Positions 48,208 to 49,658 of a stretch of DNA of 49,658 nucleotides are shown piece after piece (within the stretch, counting starts at the first letter, position 1; each line of letters starts with the position of its first letter). Location of the stretch: positions 1 through 49,658 of IMG/VR virus record IMGVR_UViG_3300032217_000827, one strand, 5' to 3'. Under the pieces are notes generated by a model, which saw only the letters and a program-made list of their open reading frames with translations, searched no databases and was not told the origin of the DNA. Both the position numbers and the translations under genes were made by a program. This stretch comes from a virus.

Positions 48208-48298
48208 GTAGCCTTTTGACTACTCTCTAATACTAGGGCATAGGGCACGCCCACAGGTAGCCGTCAGGTAAAAGCCAGATGAACAACAGATGAACAAA
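48208..48298 (-). promoter_or_regulatory. 11-bp repeat array I6, promoter and leader hairpin
   Basis: Units at 48255-48298 (plus-strand AGGTAGCCGTC, AGGTAAAAGCC, AGATGAACAAC, AGATGAACAAA). The -10 TAGTAT is at 48230-48235, followed by TAGAGAGTAG. Leader stem GTAGTC/GGCTAC spans 48208-48223. Confidence 0.7.
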
Positions 48299-48304
48299 TC
48301 GCCC

Positions 48305-48372
48305 CCAACTCAACAAAAAGCAACACGCCACGATTTATAGGGGGATCGGCGTGTTGCTTTTTGTTGAGTTGG
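48305..48372. repeat. Hairpin H6
   Basis: 25 perfect pairs (48305-48329 with 48348-48372), then a bulged A and four more pairs (CGAT/ATCG). Inner stem AAAGCAACACGCC; GATC is at the right edge of the loop. Confidence 0.95.
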
Positions 48373-48375
48373 CAT

Positions 48376-48418
48376 AAGAAAACTCCCCTGCCAGTTTCAG
48401 CAGGGGAGTCCTTTTCTT
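48376..48418 (-). terminator. Intrinsic terminator of unit 48849
   Basis: ACTCCCCTGC at 48382-48391 pairs with GCAGGGGAGT at 48400-48409, flanked by AAGAAA and TTTTCTT, so it works both ways. Confidence 0.9.
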
Positions 48419-48429
48419 GAGAGAGAAAC

Positions 48430-48849
48430 CTATTTGTTTCGCCAAACCTCAATTTCTTCTTCGGTTGCGAGCCTGAACACTAACTTACCAGTGCCCATTG
48501 GCTCATCATGACTTGAACGGATTACGCTTAGTTCATCGCCCTCTAAAGTGAAACGGAGGGTAAAATCGCCGTTTATGGATAGGCTCTGGATAATTGAGTT
48601 AGTAGTCGCCTGTGCAATAGTATAGCCGCTTAATCTCTGCCAGCCGATACCATCTCCGCCGATGTGCAACAAGTCTGTGTCCTTAATGTCGTTAGCAATT
48701 GCCCATTGCATAAACATAAACGCCTCAAAGTTTTCTTTTTGATCGTTCCAGCAGTCGCCATAGCAGTATTCGTTAGGCACTAAGTTGTCCTCATCGTCAT
48801 AACTCTCGCAAGTGCAGTCGTTGGTTAGTGCAAGTGTAAATTTTTCCAT
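48430..48849 (-). CDS. Unknown acidic protein with N-terminal cysteines
   Basis: 139 residues from the ATG at 48849, behind CAAGAGAGAGAATAAAAATT; upstream in-frame codons run through the promoter. Cysteines near 12, 14, 29 and 33 (CTCESYDDED, CYGDC) may bind a metal. The second half is beta-rich (GDFTLRFTLEGDELSVIR). Function unknown. Confidence 0.64.
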   Translation of the reverse strand: MEKFTLALTNDCTCESYDDEDNLVPNEYCYGDCWNDQKENFEAFMFMQWAIANDIKDTDLLHIGGDGIGWQRLSGYTIAQATTNSIIQSLSINGDFTLRFTLEGDELSVIRSSHDEPMGTGKLVFRLATEEEIEVWRNK

Positions 48850-48871
48850 AATTTTTATTCTCTCTCTTGTG

Positions 48872-48969
48872 AGCAAGTTCTCTTGCCTTGCTTCACTTAC
48901 TACAATACACCACGCCAAGCCTGCTAGGTAAACGCTAGGTTGATGTTAGGTGAACACTAGGTGAATAAA
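48872..48969 (-). promoter_or_regulatory. 11-bp repeat array I7, promoter and leader hairpin
   Basis: Units at 48926-48969 (plus-strand AGGTAAACGCT, AGGTTGATGTT, AGGTGAACACT, AGGTGAATAAA). -10-like TATTGT at 48902-48907. Leader stem AGCAAG/CTTGCT spans 48872-48892, different in sequence from the GTAGCC stems of other units. Confidence 0.68.
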
Positions 48970-48972
48970 CCT

Positions 48973-49046
48973 GCCAACTCAACAAAGCCACAAAGCCAAC
49001 CCTTTGATCTAGGGTGGATATGGCTTTGTGGCTTTGTTGAGTTGGC
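48973..49046. repeat. Hairpin H7
   Basis: 26 perfect pairs (48973-48998 with 49021-49046), then an ACCC/GGGT mini-stem in the loop, which carries GATC. Inner stem AGCCACAAAGCCA. Confidence 0.95.
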
Positions 49047-49048
49047 GC

Positions 49049-49090
49049 AAAATTCACCCACTGTTCATCTCTGAACAGCAGGTGAATTTT
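49049..49090 (-). terminator. Terminator built from 11-bp repeat pieces
   Basis: AAAATTCACC (49049-49058) and CTGTTCA (49061-49067) pair with TGAACAG (49072-49078) and GGTGAATTTT (49081-49090), with a CA/CA inner loop. The arms are made of the same GTTCA/GGTGAA words as the 11-bp arrays. Confidence 0.8.
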
Positions 49091-49097
49091 TGGTGAA

Positions 49098-49433
49098 CTA
49101 GTTGCCTAGTGTTTCACGCCTAACCTCAGTAATGACTTTGATTAGTTGTAAAATTGCTAAATCGAGGTTATCGAAATCGCCATAATAAACGCCGGTTGCG
49201 TCAGTGTTGCCGTCCTCATCAACCTCAATTTTCTCGATGTGGTGAACTTGCCAAACAATAATGCTCGAATAAGTACTTGAGCCCGTTCTGACTTTGCCCT
49301 CTAGTGTTGCCCTAACATCGCCGTGAACATAGAAACTAAATTCTAGTTCGCCCTCAGTTTGGACTAGGTTTAGTCCTAGACTTGTGAACTGCTCGAAAAT
49401 ACCCTCAGTGAATTTCGAAAGTGATTTTATCAT
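49098..49433 (-). CDS. Beta-rich protein, unknown
   Basis: 111 residues from the ATG at 49433, behind GAGAGAGAACCAAA. Alternating strands (LVQTEGELEFSFYVHGDVRATL, then SIIVWQVHHIEKIEV) and a C-terminal helix. No motif. Only gene of its unit. Confidence 0.64.
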   Translation of the reverse strand: MIKSLSKFTEGIFEQFTSLGLNLVQTEGELEFSFYVHGDVRATLEGKVRTGSSTYSSIIVWQVHHIEKIEVDEDGNTDATGVYYGDFDNLDLAILQLIKVITEVRRETLGN

Positions 49434-49487
49434 TTTGGTTCTCTCTCTACTTTGGAGAAACCCCCTTGGCTTCTCTCTACTAACTAC

Positions 49488-49568
49488 ATTACAGGATTGA
49501 CTATGAACAATAGGTATCTCTTTGGTTAACGCCAAGTGAATTAATTGTTCACCTAATGTTCATCTAAG
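49488..49568 (-). promoter_or_regulatory. 11-bp repeat array I8 with inverted members, and promoter
   Basis: Three units face as usual (49512-49544, plus-strand AGGTATCTCTT, TGGTTAACGCC, AAGTGAATTAA) and two face the other way (GTTCACCTAAT 49547-49557, GTTCATCTAAG 49558-49568). -10 TGTAAT at 49488-49493. Confidence 0.62.
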
Positions 49569-49570
49569 GG

Positions 49571-49658
49571 CCCAACTCAACAAAAATAGCTGACAACAAG
49601 TTGTCTAGCTATTTTAGCCCTATGCTATGCAAAGCATATAGCATAGGGCGTTGTTGAG
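49571..49658. repeat. Hairpin H8, branched, cut by the window edge
   Basis: Outer CTCAACAA (49576-49583) pairs with TTGTTGAG (49651-49658) at the last base of the window. Inside are two separate hairpins: AATAGCT/AGCTATT (about 49585-49613) and GCCCTATGCTA with its partner (49617-49649). It is therefore a three-way, cloverleaf-like form, unlike H2-H7. Confidence 0.85.

Noticed and set aside
48264-48452. Minus-strand frame across hairpin H6 and its terminator
   Set aside because: It runs through the hairpin, the terminator and the array, and has no ribosome site.
43053-49568. CRISPR array
   Set aside because: The 11-base units are too short, there are no spacers of constant length, and no cas genes except a Cas4-like nuclease far away in a recombination operon.
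43110-49658. Protelomerase telomere sites or insertion-sequence ends
   Set aside because: There is no transposase or protelomerase in the window, the cores differ from copy to copy, and no target duplications were seen around the hairpins.
1-49658. tRNA or rRNA genes
   Set aside because: A visual scan for the T-arm consensus and cloverleaf arms on both strands found none that hold up; an automated tRNA search would be decisive.

Overview
This window looks like part of the genome of a large, probably lytic, tailed phage of an actinobacterium. No integrase, ParA/ParB pair or tRNA gene was seen. The phage calls rest on a tail protein running off the left edge, a complete phage replication block, a lysis block and long runs of overlapping genes. 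The actinobacterial host is inferred from a WhiB-like iron-sulphur regulator, a leaderless gene and GTG/TTG starts. Base composition leans to AT, which would suit a low-GC, perhaps freshwater, actinobacterium; this is inference, since no host or phage name can be read from the sequence.

Layout. (1) 1-1711: the end of a tail/baseplate protein with two sugar-binding-like domains. (2) 1762-8913, plus strand: a replisome operon with a winged-helix initiator-like protein, a DnaC-type loader, a SWIM-like zinc protein, a DnaB-type helicase, a CHC2/TOPRIM primase and an SNF2-type helicase. (3) 8954-12375, minus strand: a lysis and cell-surface block with two holin-like paralogues, an M23 peptidase, small membrane or acidic proteins and a secreted PA14 coiled-coil protein. 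(4) 12624-25261, plus strand: an NlpC/P60 lipoprotein, Hsp20, small regulators, a Dam-like methyltransferase, a probable ssDNA-binding protein, DNA polymerase I, a RecA-like recombinase, several nucleases, WhiB, a RuvC-like resolvase and a SpoVS-like protein. (5) 25395-34200: a calcineurin-like phosphoesterase, a run of low-complexity proteins that may be virion components, zinc-ribbon proteins and a nucleotidyltransferase-like/HAD-like/unknown trio. (6) 34354-36387: a class II, adenosylcobalamin-dependent ribonucleotide reductase. (7) 36565-49658, minus strand and convergent with the rest: a prepilin peptidase, many tiny acidic or zinc proteins, a MoxR-type AAA+ ATPase paired with a von Willebrand A protein that carries an HExxH motif, and then a run of one- to four-gene units.

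The most unusual part is 43.05-49.66 kb. Eight long, mostly perfect hairpins punctuate it. They share the same outer 12 bases (CCAACTCAACAA and its complement), but their inner stems differ in sequence while staying self-complementary. In most units, read on the minus strand, the hairpin is followed by three or four 11-bp phased repeats (GTTCACCT type), a -10 element, a short leader stem-loop, a GA-rich ribosome binding site, one to four small genes, an intrinsic terminator and the next hairpin. Six of the eight loops carry GATC, and only one other GATC was seen by eye in that stretch. This looks like a repeated expression cassette with its own punctuation, and I do not recognise it as a described element.

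How the genes work together: blocks 2, 4 and 6 supply DNA synthesis, recombination and deoxynucleotides. Block 3 supplies lysis. Block 7 has many separate promoters and tiny proteins, the usual style of an early host-takeover region, although the function of nearly all its products is unknown.
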